Positions 8,368-16,111 of a stretch of 45,474 nt of DNA are shown here, piece after piece; position 1 is the first letter of the stretch; every line of letters begins with the position of its first letter. The stretch covers positions 1-45,474 of the forward strand of contig CAJFTY010000038.1 in NCBI GenBank assembly GCA_904420045.1. Direction: 5' to 3'. Under the pieces are notes generated by a model. It did not search any database, was not told the DNA's origin, and worked only from the letters and a program-made list of their open reading frames with translations. This DNA is from Candidatus Metaruminococcus caecorum (GTDB taxonomy: Bacteria > Bacillota > Clostridia > Oscillospirales > Ruminococcaceae). A program made the translations under genes and the position numbers.

Positions 8368-9903
8368 ATGGTTTCCTGCCTGCACAGCTTTGGGTTAAAT
8401 GGAATGGATGCATTTTTGGTGGAGATCGAGGTGGATATCTCCAAGGGGCTTCCGGGGTTTGACATTGTGGGGCTGCCCGACCTTGCAGTGCGGGAGAGCC
8501 GGGACCGGGTGCGCAGCGCGATCAAAAACTGCGGGTATGAATTCCCGGTCAGCCGGATCACCATGAACTTAGCTCCCGCGGACGTGAAAAAATCCGGTCC
8601 GCTGTATGACCTGCCTCTGTTTGTGTCCCTGCTGTCCGCCACCGGGCAGCTGGATGCGGAGCTGTCCGACTGCGCCTTTTTGGGGGAGCTGTCCCTGACC
8701 GGGGAGGTCCGCCCGGTGGCGGGGGTGCTCCCCATGGTGATTGCCGCCAAGGAGCTGGGATTTTCCACCGTTTTTGTTCCCGCCCGCAACGCGGCGGAGG
8801 GCGCGGCGGTGAAGGGAATCCAAGTACTGGGGGTGGAGCATGTGCGCCAGCTCACCGCCTATCTGACCGGCGCGGGGGAGCTTTTGCCCGCTCAAAACGG
8901 CTTGCCCTCGGCCCATGCGCGCAAGCCGGAGCCGGATTTCTGCGACGTCAAGGGGCAGGAGGGCGCCCGCCGCGCGCTGGAGATTGCCGCAGCCGGAGGC
9001 CACAACGCCCTGCTGATCGGGCCGCCCGGATCGGGCAAAAGTATGCTGGCCAAGCGCCTGCCCTCCATCCTGCCGGATATGAGCTTTGCAGAATCCATTG
9101 AGACCACCAAGATCCACTCCATCGCGGGAATTTTGCCGCCGGACACGCCGCTCATCACCCGGCGGCCCTTCCGGGCGCCCCACCATACCATCTCCGCCCC
9201 GGGCCTTGCCGGAGGCGGCGGGAATGTGATTAAGCCCGGCGAGGTGTCCTTAGCCCACAACGGCGTGCTGTTTTTGGACGAGCTCCCGGAGTTTTCCCGG
9301 GCGGCGCTGGAAGTTCTGCGACAGCCCATCGAGGATTCGGTGGTGACCATCTCCCGTGTGAGCGGGTCGCTGTCCTACCCCTGCTCGGTGATGCTGGTAG
9401 CGGCCATGAACCCGTGTCCCTGCGGGTACTTCGGACATCCCACCCGGCCCTGCACCTGCTCGAAGCCCCAGGTGGCCCGGTATCTGGCACGGGTGTCTGG
9501 CCCGCTGCTGGACCGGCTGGATCTGCACATCGACGCCCAGCCGGTGGAGTTTGGGGCGCTGGCCTCCAAGGACAAGGCGGAATCCTCTGCGGCTATCAAG
9601 GCCCGGGTGGACAAGGCGAGAGAGGTGCAGGCCCGGCGGTTTGCCTCCGCTGGAATTTCCTGCAACGCCCGGATGACCCCGGGCATGCTGCTGGACGCCT
9701 GTCCCATGACCGAGGACGCCAACCGGCTTTTAAAAAACGCCTTTGAGCGGATGGGGCTGTCCGCCCGGGCCTACGACCGGATTTTAAAGGTAGCCCGCAC
9801 CATTGCCGATCTGGACGGGGAGGAAATCATCGCTTCCCACCACGTGGCGGAGGCGGTGCAATACCGCAGTTTGGACCGGAAGTACTGGCTGCAAGGGGAA
9901 TGA
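8368..9903 (+). CDS. YifB/ComM family Mg-chelatase-like AAA+ ATPase
   Basis: A 511-residue cytosolic ATPase of the YifB/ComM family; the Vibrio/Haemophilus homologue ComM is a branch-migration helicase promoting integration of transformed DNA. The N-terminal domain (1-170) carries the family hallmark GLPGFDIVGLPD. The AAA core has Walker A GPPGSGKSM (near 217-225), Walker B LFLDELPEF, and the family cysteine cluster NPCPCGYFG. The C-terminal Mg-chelatase-like domain contains LLDRLDLHI and RAYDRILKVARTIADL. A TTG at 8359 is possible, but GGAAAGG lies only one base from it and 10 nt from the ATG at 8368, so I choose the latter. The gene stands alone, so no competence partner is evident. Confidence 0.93.
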   Translation: MVSCLHSFGLNGMDAFLVEIEVDISKGLPGFDIVGLPDLAVRESRDRVRSAIKNCGYEFPVSRITMNLAPADVKKSGPLYDLPLFVSLLSATGQLDAELSDCAFLGELSLTGEVRPVAGVLPMVIAAKELGFSTVFVPARNAAEGAAVKGIQVLGVEHVRQLTAYLTGAGELLPAQNGLPSAHARKPEPDFCDVKGQEGARRALEIAAAGGHNALLIGPPGSGKSMLAKRLPSILPDMSFAESIETTKIHSIAGILPPDTPLITRRPFRAPHHTISAPGLAGGGGNVIKPGEVSLAHNGVLFLDELPEFSRAALEVLRQPIEDSVVTISRVSGSLSYPCSVMLVAAMNPCPCGYFGHPTRPCTCSKPQVARYLARVSGPLLDRLDLHIDAQPVEFGALASKDKAESSAAIKARVDKAREVQARRFASAGISCNARMTPGMLLDACPMTEDANRLLKNAFERMGLSARAYDRILKVARTIADLDGEEIIASHHVAEAVQYRSLDRKYWLQGE

Positions 9904-9992
9904 TTGATACAAATTGTATAAATTGATATAAATAATACGGTTTTAAGCTTTGGCAGGGCAGAAAAATGCGGAAAGCTGGGAAGATGCGAGAA

Positions 9993-10020
9993 CCGTCCTG
10001 TTTCAAAAGAAACAGGACGG
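9993..10020. terminator. Hairpin between convergent genes
   Basis: A perfect 12-bp stem (CCGTCCTGTTTC / GAAACAGGACGG) with an AAAA loop, located between the ends of yifB (plus) and a small minus-strand gene. It lacks a proper T-tract on either strand, so it may act as a weak terminator or an mRNA 3'-end stabiliser. Confidence 0.55.
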
Positions 10021-10021
10021 C

Positions 10022-10345
10022 TTACATCATGATATAAAAGAGCGCCAGAATCAGCATGGTGTCTGCGCCCTCGTGGGCCAGCAGCAAAATCAGCGCCAAC
10101 AGCAGCAGACGGTCGTTGTCCAGGTTTAGAGACTCCATCAGGCTGGACAGGAAATTTCCCTGTTTTTCCTGCGGCGTATGGAGGGGCAACGGGGTATTCT
10201 GCTCCTGCCGTGGTTCTGGCGGCGGGTCAGGCGCAGGCTGCCGGGCCACGGTGAGCTGGGCGCGCCGCTGCATCTCCCGCACCCGGCGGATGGCGTCTGC
10301 CTGCATGGAGAGCATGTCGGAGCTGGAGTATCCGGATTGGTTCAT
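10022..10345 (-). CDS. Small unknown protein with hydrophobic C-terminus
   Basis: A 107-residue protein. Residues 1-30 hold a predicted amphipathic helix (DMLSMQADAIRRVREMQRRA), followed by a Pro/Glu/Gln-rich linker, a short amphipathic stretch (FLSSLMESLNLDNDRLL) and a hydrophobic C-terminus with leucine/isoleucine runs around HEGADTMLILALF, probably one membrane segment or hairpin. The start at 10345 is preferred to an upstream ATG because GGCGGG precedes it at normal distance. It lies downstream of two other small unknown genes on the same strand, and the three are probably one operon. Similar DNDRLLLLALILLL-type C-termini occur, from memory, in small proteins of other Clostridia near sporulation genes, but I cannot assign a role. 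Confidence 0.65.
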   Translation of the reverse strand: MNQSGYSSSDMLSMQADAIRRVREMQRRAQLTVARQPAPDPPPEPRQEQNTPLPLHTPQEKQGNFLSSLMESLNLDNDRLLLLALILLLAHEGADTMLILALFYIMM

Positions 10346-10424
10346 AGGACGTCCCGCCTTTCCGTTTTCATGCCGGGGAACAGGGGGAACTGCTCCCGGT
10401 GGGAAAAGGGAGTTCGGCTTGCGG

Positions 10425-10901
10425 TCAGGTTCCGAACATCCCGTCAAACAAATTGAGTTCCTTGAGCAGGGGCAGCAGATCCAAAAGCTGCATCATCCGC
10501 AGGGCCTCGTCCGCTTTTTGCTGGCGTTCCGGTCTCAGGTGCGGCTTGATGGCCCGGATCAGCTGGGTGTTTTTATCGTCCTTTTTGCTGTTCAGCTTGG
10601 CGAGCGTAGGGGCCAACTTCATCAGCATCCCCATGTCCAGCCCTCCCAGGTCCAGTCCCCCGGAGGAATCTTGCTGGCCGTCGGGCTCCCCGGAGGCGCC
10701 GTGCTCCTCCAGAAACTGGTCCAGCATAGATCCGAGCTGGTCGGAGGGCGGGGCGGGAGCTGCGGTTTGCATGGCGGGTTTGGCTTCCGAACCGGAGGAC
10801 TCTCCCTGGTTCATGCCAAACATCTGCGCCATGGCCTGAAGCTTTTGGCGACCCTCTTCGCTGCCCAGGATCTCCTGGAGCTGATTCATCAGATCGTCCA
10901 T
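10425..10901 (-). CDS. Unknown helical protein (possible sporulation-associated)
   Basis: A 158-residue cytosolic-looking protein without signal or membrane span. An N-terminal helical part (DDLMNQLQEILGSEEGRQKL) is followed by a Ser/Pro/Gln-rich linker (about 35-85) and a C-terminal helical repeat region. That region contains IRAIKPHLRPERQQKADEAL and LLDLLPLLKELNLF, which resembles a short motif repeated in uncharacterised Clostridia proteins. The ATG at 10901 is preceded by GGAAGTGAG. It is the middle gene of a three-gene minus-strand set; the gaps are 79 nt downstream and 54 nt upstream. Function unknown. Confidence 0.65.
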   Translation of the reverse strand: MDDLMNQLQEILGSEEGRQKLQAMAQMFGMNQGESSGSEAKPAMQTAAPAPPSDQLGSMLDQFLEEHGASGEPDGQQDSSGGLDLGGLDMGMLMKLAPTLAKLNSKKDDKNTQLIRAIKPHLRPERQQKADEALRMMQLLDLLPLLKELNLFDGMFGT

Positions 10902-10955
10902 GTCCAGCTCACTTCCTTTCCGGGTGGGAATCGGGGAAAAGCGGCGGGAGAAGGC

Positions 10956-11210
10956 TTATCCTTCTCCCCGCATAATCTTTTTTAACTGCGCCTGGATTTG
11001 GGCGTTGCTTAAAAACTGCTCTGCGAGCTTGGGATCCGACATGATTTTTTGAATTTTGGCTGCGTTTTTTGGCCCCATCTTTTGAAAGGCGTTTTGCAGG
11101 TTGCCGCTTTCCAGCTGCTGCCGCAGGGCCTCTGGGCTGGTGCCCAGCTTTTTGGAGGCGGTTTTGAGCATTTCGTCAATCTGGCTGGGATCAAGGTCAC
11201 GCTGATTCAT
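10956..11210 (-). CDS. Small unknown helical protein
   Basis: An 84-residue, highly helical, charged protein (DPSQIDEMLKTASKKLG, LRQQLESGNLQNAFQKMG, DPKLAEQFLSNAQIQAQL). It has no signal peptide, cysteines or membrane span. The start is placed at the ATG at 11210, since AAGAAAGGATGG lies at suitable distance; in-frame ATGs at 11222 and 11264 are possible but badly spaced from it. It is the first gene of the three-gene unknown set and is divergent from the phosphodiesterase gene. The repeated G-x-L/M-xx-A pattern suggests tandem helical hairpins. I do not recognise the family. Confidence 0.6.
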   Translation of the reverse strand: MNQRDLDPSQIDEMLKTASKKLGTSPEALRQQLESGNLQNAFQKMGPKNAAKIQKIMSDPKLAEQFLSNAQIQAQLKKIMRGEG

Positions 11211-11248
11211 TTGATGATCCATCCTTTCTTGGGAATACTGCCGGGGAA

Positions 11249-11277
11249 TTGATTCCTTTGTCATTTTATGATACAGT
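11249..11277 (+). promoter_or_regulatory. Promoter for the phosphodiesterase-birA pair
   Basis: TTGATT (11249-11254), 17-nt spacer and TACAGT (11272-11277), 40 nt upstream of the phosphodiesterase start in the divergent intergenic region. Confidence 0.55.
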
Positions 11278-11316
11278 GGAATCAGTTAGAACAACCGGAC
11301 AAGGGAGGCGCGTGTT

Positions 11317-11799
11317 ATGCGCATTGTGGTGGTGTCGGACACCCACCGGGATTTTTGGTCGTTCCGGGAAATTGTGGAAAAACACAAGCGGGAAGCGGAA
11401 TGTTTTATCCACCTGGGGGACGGCATGCAGGAGCTTATGGACATCCGGGAACTGTATCCGGACGTTCGGATTTACTCGGTGCGGGGCAACTGCGATTTTG
11501 GCAGCCGGGACAAGGAGACGGAAATCCTCAACACCGAGCAGGCCAAAATCTTTTTTACTCACGGTCATCATTATCATGTAAAATACGGATTGTATGATTT
11601 GAAAGAGGCAGCACGGCAAAACGGCGCGCAGATCGCCCTGTATGGGCACACCCATGAAGCGAAAGCGGAGTATGACGACGGGTTGTACATCCTGAACCCG
11701 GGAAGCCCTTCGCACCCAAGAGCGGGGAAGGGAAGCTATGGGATCATCGACCTGACCCAGGCGGGGATTGTGCTCAACATCGTGGAGATCAATCCATAA
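11317..11799 (+). CDS. YfcE/MJ0936-type metallophosphoesterase
   Basis: A 160-residue calcineurin-like phosphoesterase of the small YfcE/MJ0936 class, which hydrolyses phosphodiesters with two bridged metal ions (usually Mn2+). The complete set of metal-binding motifs is visible: SDTHRD near the N-terminus, HLGDG, VRGNCD, THGHHY, and GHTHEA near residues 115-120. No signal or membrane segment is present, so it is cytosolic. GGGAGG precedes the ATG. The biotin ligase gene follows after only 32 nt and is probably co-transcribed. The natural substrate of most members is unknown. Confidence 0.9.
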   Translation: MRIVVVSDTHRDFWSFREIVEKHKREAECFIHLGDGMQELMDIRELYPDVRIYSVRGNCDFGSRDKETEILNTEQAKIFFTHGHHYHVKYGLYDLKEAARQNGAQIALYGHTHEAKAEYDDGLYILNPGSPSHPRAGKGSYGIIDLTQAGIVLNIVEINP

Positions 11800-11831
11800 C
11801 AAAGATCAATACGCTTTTGGAGGCTTTTATT

Positions 11832-12614
11832 ATGGACGCGACTGGAATCAAAGGACTTCACACGGAGCATCTGGGCCAACGATTTTTGTGGTTTGAGCGG
11901 CTAGGCTCTACCAACGACTATTTAAAGGAGCACGGAGAAACCCTTCCCGACGGAACAGTGGTAGCTGCGGCCGAACAGGTGGCCGGCAAGGGACGCCGGG
12001 GGAACCAGTGGACGGTGCCCCGGGGAGAATCGGTGTCCATGTCGGCGCTGTTTCACAATCTGGGGGAGCAGATGCTTCCCCTTCTGCCGCTGGTGTGCGG
12101 ACTGGCCGCCGCTAAAGGGTTAAGCGAACTGACCGGTCAGAAAGCCCGGATCAAATGGCCCAACGACGTAGTGATGAACCAGAAAAAGCTGGTGGGGATT
12201 TTGTGTGAAAGCGTGCTGGGAACCGGGAACTCCCTGGCGGTGTGCGGCATTGGGATCAACGTTTTGCAAAAACAGGCGTATTTCGACGAGGCCGGGCTTC
12301 CCTATGCCACGTCGCTGTATTTGCAAACCCAGGTGCTGTATTCGTTGGATGAAGCGGCCGCCGCGGTGCTCAACCAGCTGGAACCGCTGATGGAGCTTCT
12401 GCGGCAGAAGGGGTTTTCCGCCCTGCGGAAGGAGTACGAGCAGTTCAGCGCCACCCTGGGCCGCCCGGTGCGGATTCTGCAAGACGGGGAGCAGAAAGAG
12501 GGCGTCGCCCTGGGGATCGGGGAGGACGGCTCTTTGCTTTGCAACATCGGCGGGGCGCTTGTTCCAGTCCGCTCCGGGGAGGCTTCGGTGCGGGGGCTGT
12601 ACGGATACCTGTAA
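11832..12614 (+). CDS. birA: Biotin--[acetyl-CoA-carboxylase] ligase, monofunctional
   Basis: Activates biotin as biotinyl-5'-AMP and transfers it to the carrier-protein lysine of biotin-dependent carboxylases. Seen in the 260-residue sequence are GSTNDYLKEHGE near the N-terminus, the biotinyl-AMP binding loop GKGRRGN (about 53-59), IKWPNDVV (about 106-113) and the C-terminal SH3-like domain. The N-terminal winged-helix repressor domain of bifunctional BirA is missing, so it should not regulate biotin genes. The start is the ATG at 11832, 8 nt after GGAGG; a TTG at 11817 overlaps the ribosome binding site and is unlikely. A long terminator follows. Confidence 0.92.
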   Translation: MDATGIKGLHTEHLGQRFLWFERLGSTNDYLKEHGETLPDGTVVAAAEQVAGKGRRGNQWTVPRGESVSMSALFHNLGEQMLPLLPLVCGLAAAKGLSELTGQKARIKWPNDVVMNQKKLVGILCESVLGTGNSLAVCGIGINVLQKQAYFDEAGLPYATSLYLQTQVLYSLDEAAAAVLNQLEPLMELLRQKGFSALRKEYEQFSATLGRPVRILQDGEQKEGVALGIGEDGSLLCNIGGALVPVRSGEASVRGLYGYL

Positions 12615-12632
12615 GCGCAGACATAGAAAATG

Positions 12633-12671
12633 CCCCGGCGCTGGATTCTCATCGAGAATCCAGCGCCGGGG
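12633..12671. terminator. Bidirectional terminator
   Basis: An 18-bp perfect GC-rich stem (CCCCGGCGCTGG... paired with its complement) with an ATC loop, followed by GGTTTTCG on the plus side and by GCATTTTC on the minus side. It lies between the convergent birA and acyltransferase genes. Confidence 0.85.
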
Positions 12672-12682
12672 GTTTTCGTTTT

Positions 12683-13498
12683 TTATTCGCTGGGACAGGC
12701 TTCAGGCAGAACCTCCGCCGCAGGGAGGGAATCAGCCGATGGATCAAACGCAGGATGCGCTGCGGAAACACCGCTAAAGGCAGATGCGGTGTTTCCGCGG
12801 TGTTCCGGCTCGTCCCAGGGACGTTCCGCTTCCATAAGTTCCTCCATGGCATCGCGGACCGCAAGGCCCAGGCGGTGGGCCTCCCGCCGGAGGGATTCGC
12901 CGTGCTGGGGATAGACCGGCTCCCCAGCGGTGATGGTGATACAGGGCCGCCGCTTGAGAAGCCGGTACAGCCCTTTTCGCTCCCGGAAGGTGACCACGGC
13001 GGGGATCACGGGGGCCTGGGCCATAGCGGCAATCATAAACGCCCCGTCGTGGAACTCCCGCAAATGCCGGCAAAAGGGCAGAAGCTCCCCCTCCGGGTAC
13101 ATCAGGACGATGCGCCCCCGGCGGACGGCGCCTGCCATCTCTTGAAAAAAGCCCCGCATTTTTCCAGGATTTTTGGGGACGGGAACCGCGCCCAGCAGCC
13201 GGATCAGCTGCCCCACCACCGGCCAGGAGAAGGTGGCCTCCAAAGAGGTGTAAATTCCCCGCCGGGGACAGAGCAAAAGGCCCTGGGCTACGCAGTCAAA
13301 GTAGTGGTTGTGGCTGCAAGCCATCACAAAACCCTGCCCCTTGAGAGCTTTGATGTTCCGCCAGCCCCGCACCCGAAGCCCTAAAAACAGCTGGGTAATC
13401 AAAAACAGCACCGGGACGGCCACCAGATAGTAAAATACGGCTTTCCCCAGCCGGATCAGGGGATTGCGGGCGATCAGCCGCTTTTTTCGTCTGCTCAT
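12683..13498 (-). CDS. PlsC-type lysophospholipid acyltransferase
   Basis: A 271-residue membrane-associated acyltransferase of the 1-acyl-glycerol-3-phosphate acyltransferase family. A basic N-terminus precedes a hydrophobic segment (about 18-40). The catalytic HX4D motif is HNHYFD (62-67), and the glycerol-phosphate binding motif is PEGE (134-137). VPVPKNPGKM (about 104-113) is a further conserved block. Its ATG overlaps the TGA of the upstream glycosyltransferase by 4 nt, so the two are translationally coupled. That pairing suggests a joint role in making or acylating a glycolipid rather than, or besides, bulk phosphatidic acid synthesis. Residues after about 240 look disordered. Confidence 0.85.
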   Translation of the reverse strand: MSRRKKRLIARNPLIRLGKAVFYYLVAVPVLFLITQLFLGLRVRGWRNIKALKGQGFVMACSHNHYFDCVAQGLLLCPRRGIYTSLEATFSWPVVGQLIRLLGAVPVPKNPGKMRGFFQEMAGAVRRGRIVLMYPEGELLPFCRHLREFHDGAFMIAAMAQAPVIPAVVTFRERKGLYRLLKRRPCITITAGEPVYPQHGESLRREAHRLGLAVRDAMEELMEAERPWDEPEHRGNTASAFSGVSAAHPAFDPSADSLPAAEVLPEACPSE

Positions 13499-14631
13499 TT
13501 GAGCCCCCGGGATTTCTCTTTGTGATCGCGGATAACTTCAGCGAACATCTCCTCTGCGGCTTTGACCGATTCGGATACCCGGTAACGCTCCCCCTGCTGA
13601 GCGTAGGCGCCAGACATGGACCGGCGTTCCTGCGGATGCTCGATCCAGTAGTCGATTTTGCGGGCCAGGTCGTCGGAATCGTCGGGGGAAAACAGGCTGC
13701 GGTCGTCCAGGGCAAACTGGACGGTGGCGGATTTGGGGCTGTTGCAGATCACCGGAACCAGCCCGCAGGCGAACGCCTCCATGCAGGAGATGGCTTCGAT
13801 TTCGATATAGGAGGCGTGGACGTACAGGTCACAGGAGTGGATCAGGCGGATCAGATCCTCTTTTTCATAAAAGCCGAACTCCGGCGGGTGGGGGAGGGCC
13901 TGCCCCTGCTTGACCAGAGCCTCTTTGCAGGGGCCCCGTCCCGCCAGATGGAGCTGGATGCGGTCGGCGTATTTGGATTTTGCCACCGCGTCGATGAGCA
14001 CCCGCTGCCGCTTTTCCGGGGACAGGCGGCCCACCATCAGGATGTGGAACAGCTCCCCTTCTTCTTTGGGAACAGCAGGCGGCGCGAACGCCTGGTCCAC
14101 ACCGTTGCTAATTACATGCATTTTGGCTTTGTAGCCGTTTTTGACAAGTTGGTCCGCGATAAACCGGGAGGGACAGTGGATGTGGTCAAAATGCTTGTAA
14201 AACGTCCGGTTAAAAAATTTATAGACCCCCACTGACAAAAAATCCCAAGGCATGTGGATGATGTAGGTCACGTTGTCCGGCTGCAAATGAAAGGCGGCGG
14301 AAACGGGGATGTTCATCTCCTGCGCCACCTTGAGCGCTTTGTGCTCGAACCACAAAGGAAGCAAAAAGTGGATTACGTCGGCTCCCGCAAAAGCCCGGCG
14401 GAACAGTTCCTCGTCCGCTTCGGCAAAGGCAAACCCCTGTTTGTGGGCGAGCTTTGTGGCGAGTATATACTGCTTTTCGTTGGCTTTATACGCTGGCTCG
14501 CACAGGCTGCCGGCGGCCAGCACATGCACCTCGTGTCCCCGTTTTTTTAACATCTCGGCGAACCGGTAGGTGGTCATGCTGGTTCCGTTGTTAAGTTCGT
14601 CGTAGATGTCAATGACCAGGATAATCTTCAA
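13495..14631 (-). CDS. GT4-family glycosyltransferase, probably glycolipid-forming
   Basis: A 378-residue GT-B fold glycosyltransferase. The N-terminal acceptor domain starts with a Rossmann strand and the loop NNGTSMTT. The C-terminal donor domain contains ILMVGRLSPEKRQ and the EX7E motif within EIEAISCMEAFACG (about 277-285), typical of retaining GT4 enzymes. The resemblance is to diacylglycerol alpha-glucosyltransferases (from memory), and the coupled acyltransferase gene supports a membrane-lipid acceptor; the sugar and acceptor are inferred. The start is a TTG at 14631 with GAGGAGG 8 nt upstream. The frame stays open further upstream, but that part is not protein-like and overlaps the promoter. 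Confidence 0.85.
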   Translation of the reverse strand: MKIILVIDIYDELNNGTSMTTYRFAEMLKKRGHEVHVLAAGSLCEPAYKANEKQYILATKLAHKQGFAFAEADEELFRRAFAGADVIHFLLPLWFEHKALKVAQEMNIPVSAAFHLQPDNVTYIIHMPWDFLSVGVYKFFNRTFYKHFDHIHCPSRFIADQLVKNGYKAKMHVISNGVDQAFAPPAVPKEEGELFHILMVGRLSPEKRQRVLIDAVAKSKYADRIQLHLAGRGPCKEALVKQGQALPHPPEFGFYEKEDLIRLIHSCDLYVHASYIEIEAISCMEAFACGLVPVICNSPKSATVQFALDDRSLFSPDDSDDLARKIDYWIEHPQERRSMSGAYAQQGERYRVSESVKAAEEMFAEVIRDHKEKSRGLK

Positions 14632-14680
14632 AAAAAGCGCCTCCTCTTTTTCCCTTTCCCCCTTGTACACACTATCTAAC

Positions 14681-14709
14681 ATGATACTCATGTCGCCGGG
14701 ATTCGTCAA
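14681..14709 (-). promoter_or_regulatory. Promoter of the glycosyltransferase operon
   Basis: On the minus strand: TTGACG (14704-14709), 17-nt spacer and TATCAT (14681-14686), about 50 nt upstream of the TTG start. Confidence 0.7.
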
Positions 14710-14795
14710 GTTTTGCGTCCTGCGCCGGCTTTTTGCACAGGTCTTTTCAAAGGAAATCCCCATATTCTGTAATATGGAAAAAGGGGGAATCATCT

Positions 14796-15896
14796 GTGGA
14801 AAACCTGTTTGATTATCTTGGGCGCACAGCGTCTGTTTCATTTGCAGAGCAGTCTTTTAACGATGTGGATGCGTTGGCGCTGGCGAGGCTGTCCTACGCG
14901 CCGTTTGACGGGATTGTGGGAGAAGGCTTTCAAAACCAGACCTCCCTGGAGGATGCCTGCGCCCGGCTGTTGGCCGATCCCGCGGTGGAACAAAAGCTCT
15001 TGCCTAAACAGGACCGCCGTTTTTTGTCGCTGCTTCAAAGCTCCCGCCGGTTTGGAAAGCTTTGGATCAGCGGCTACCAAAAGCAGACCGATGAAACCAC
15101 CGACAAGCAGTTCGCAGCGCTGTGCATCCAGCTGTTGGACGGCTGTTATTACTTGTCCTTCCGGGGCACCGACGACACCCTGTCGGGGTGGAAGGAGAAT
15201 TTTGACATGAGCTTTCTCATGGCGGTTCCCGCCCAGCTTGCCGCGGCGGAATATGTAGCCCAGGCGTCGCGGAATCTTTCGGGCAGCCTGTGGCTGGGCG
15301 GGCATTCCAAGGGCGGGAATCTGGCGGTGTACGGCGCGGCCTTCTGTCCGCCCCAGGTGCAAACGAGCATCGGCAAGGTGTGGAATTTTGACGGCCCGGG
15401 TTTTCGCAAAAGCGTGGTGGAACAGCAGGGATATCAGTCGGTGGTGGACCGGGTGGAGACCTTTGTTCCCCAATCCTCGGTGGTGGGAATGCTGCTGGAG
15501 CACGAGGAGGACTACACCATTGTGCGCAGCAGCCAAAAAGGACTTTTGCAGCACGATCCCTACACTTGGGGGATCAAGGGGAACCGCTTTGTAACCTTAA
15601 AAACCACCACACAAACCAGCAAGCTGGTAGACGAAACCATCAAGGACTGGCTGGCGCAGCTTTCCTGTGCCCAGCGGGAGGAATTTATTGAAGCGCTGTT
15701 TACCGTCATCGACCAGACCGGGGCCAAAACCGTCAAGGAGCTTTCCACCAACTGGTACCGGACGGCAGGGTCGGTGCTGCGCTCCCTGACCAGGCTGGAC
15801 GGCAACATGCGCAAGGCGGTGTTGTACACCCTGTGGGCATTGCTCAAAGCGGTGGGGGAAAACCTTCTGGAAGAGCTTGTCAGCCAGGAGGACTGA
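14796..15896 (+). CDS. DUF2974 (Mbeg1-like) alpha/beta hydrolase
   Basis: A 366-residue protein of the DUF2974 family of lipase-like alpha/beta hydrolases widespread in Firmicutes. The nucleophile elbow is GGHSKGGNLAVY (Ser near residue 170). The N-terminal block LFDYLGRTASVSF and the strand YYLSFRGTDDTLSGW are typical of the family. No signal peptide is visible, so it is probably cytosolic. The start is GTG at 14796, 8 nt after AAGGGGG; an upstream TTG (14733) gives a basic, unconserved-looking extension. The gene is divergent from the glycosyltransferase/acyltransferase operon, so a lipid-related substrate is possible but only inferred. Confidence 0.85.
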   Translation: MENLFDYLGRTASVSFAEQSFNDVDALALARLSYAPFDGIVGEGFQNQTSLEDACARLLADPAVEQKLLPKQDRRFLSLLQSSRRFGKLWISGYQKQTDETTDKQFAALCIQLLDGCYYLSFRGTDDTLSGWKENFDMSFLMAVPAQLAAAEYVAQASRNLSGSLWLGGHSKGGNLAVYGAAFCPPQVQTSIGKVWNFDGPGFRKSVVEQQGYQSVVDRVETFVPQSSVVGMLLEHEEDYTIVRSSQKGLLQHDPYTWGIKGNRFVTLKTTTQTSKLVDETIKDWLAQLSCAQREEFIEALFTVIDQTGAKTVKELSTNWYRTAGSVLRSLTRLDGNMRKAVLYTLWALLKAVGENLLEELVSQED

Positions 15897-16054
15897 ACCC
15901 GTTCAAGCTTCCACGCAAAATCCCCGGGCCGGAGGGCGATGGGCGGACACCAGGCCGGATCGGCCGGCACCTGGTGCCCGCCATGCGGAATCCAGTGCAG
16001 GGAAACGCTACTGCCCAGCCGCCGGAAGATAGCTTTGTTTGATTGTACCGCAAA

Positions 16055-16094
16055 AACCGCCCGGACAGCTTTACAAAAGGCTGCCCGGGCGGTT
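16055..16094. terminator. Terminator between convergent genes
   Basis: A stem AACCGCCCGG / CCGGGCGGTT extended by CAGC/GCTG across an A-C mismatch. On the minus strand it continues into TTTTTGCGG, serving the M23 peptidase gene; on the plus strand it ends the DUF2974 transcript. A second long imperfect hairpin (15939-15984, CACCAGG with CCTGGTG and an inner GCCG/CGGC) lies upstream. No gene is seen in 15897-16111. Confidence 0.75.
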
Positions 16095-16111
16095 GTCTGT
16101 TTTGTATAGCG

